Positions 5,994-6,083 of a stretch of DNA of 6,083 nt are shown one piece after another. Source of the stretch: JANQJD01 sp965601685 (GTDB lineage: Bacteria > Pseudomonadota > Alphaproteobacteria > Rhodospirillales > Rhodospirillaceae); contig CBFCWI010000003.1 in the NCBI GenBank assembly GCA_965601685.1, positions 1-6,083 of the forward strand. Direction: 5' to 3'. A program made the translations under genes and the position numbers. Position 1 is the first letter of the stretch. Each line of letters opens with the position of its first letter. The notes beneath the pieces were generated by a model. It did no database searches. It was not told the DNA's origin and saw only the letters and a program-made list of their open reading frames with translations.

Positions 5994-6020
5994 AAAGGCC
6001 CGCAACAACAGTTGCGGGCC
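5991..6020 (-). terminator. Rho-independent terminator of the initiator tRNA gene
   Basis: Read on the minus strand, GGCCCGCAAC pairs perfectly over 10 bp with GTTGCGGGCC around a TGTT loop, followed by TTTTCT. The stem spans 5997-6020 and starts 10 bases after the encoded CCACCA. On the plus strand TAAGTGTAAG follows with no T-run, so it should act mainly on the tRNA transcript, although the hairpin may also protect the 3' end of the chaperone mRNA. Confidence 0.85.
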
Positions 6021-6033
6021 TAAGTGTAAGTGG

Positions 6034-6083
6034 TGGTTGCGGGGAGAGGATTTGAACCTCTGACCTTCAGGTTATGAGCCTGA
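6034..6083 (-). tRNA. Initiator tRNA-fMet (CAT), 5' part outside window
   Basis: The minus strand shows tRNA positions 27 to 76. Anticodon stem TCAGG/CCTGA encloses the loop CTCATAA with anticodon CAT (plus-strand 6067-6083). Variable region AGGTC, T stem AGAGG/CCTCT with loop TTCAAAT, acceptor 3' strand CCCCGCA, discriminator A and CCA follow. The CGCA-A-CCA end matches the bacterial initiator type, in which A72 faces an unpaired C1, rather than elongator methionine tRNA. The C1 side, D arm and promoter are beyond the right edge. Compared with the classical three G:C pairs of the initiator anticodon stem, the 29:41 pair here is A:U, a variant I recall from rhizobial Alphaproteobacteria. A second CCA (6031-6033) follows the encoded one. 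Confidence 0.93.

Noticed and set aside
1..6083. CRISPR array, insertion sequence, toxin-antitoxin or defence module
   Set aside because: No regularly spaced repeats, transposase or paired small genes were seen; nearly all coding DNA is explained by housekeeping genes.

Overview
The window reads as a piece of an alphaproteobacterial chromosome, most likely from the Rhodospirillales or a relative. The evidence is the gene set and the wording of the proteins: NusB, ThiL, a proton-pumping pyrophosphatase, a BamE/OmlA-type lipoprotein and a ubiquinol-cytochrome c chaperone of the CBP3 family. This order (nusB-thiL-hppA, then bamE divergent from the chaperone) is typical of that group. Base composition looks moderate by eye. 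The genus cannot be named from this sequence.

Layout. Positions 1-590 hold the 3' end of a gene whose product has an acidic repeat, an arginine-rich block and a final GWWTR, which fits the C-terminal tail of ribonuclease E. A gap of about 370 bases follows, with no recognisable gene. nusB (960-1466) and thiL (1450-2463) overlap by 17 bases and form a short transcriptional unit. A second gap of about 390 bases holds, at most, a 66-codon reading frame with a good ribosome binding site, plus several small dyads. hppA (2856-4940) is the largest gene and ends at a GC-rich hairpin. On the opposite strand bamE (5490-4978) converges on hppA. The chaperone gene (5470-5976) diverges from bamE, and their predicted starts overlap head to head by 21 bases. 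The right edge holds the 3' two-thirds of an initiator tRNA gene on the minus strand with its own rho-independent terminator.

How the genes relate. They are housekeeping functions rather than one pathway: RNA decay (RNase E), rRNA antitermination (NusB), thiamine diphosphate synthesis (ThiL), membrane energisation from pyrophosphate (HppA), outer-membrane assembly (BamE), cytochrome bc1 assembly (chaperone) and translation initiation (tRNA-fMet). I found no mobile element, CRISPR array, toxin-antitoxin pair, defence system or clearly novel system.

The points worth a second look are small in scale: the overlapping divergent bamE/chaperone starts, an atypical BamE lipobox, the 66-codon frame, the potassium-independent signature in HppA, the A29:U41 variant and doubled CCA in the initiator tRNA, and two long gaps that break the usual neighbourhoods.
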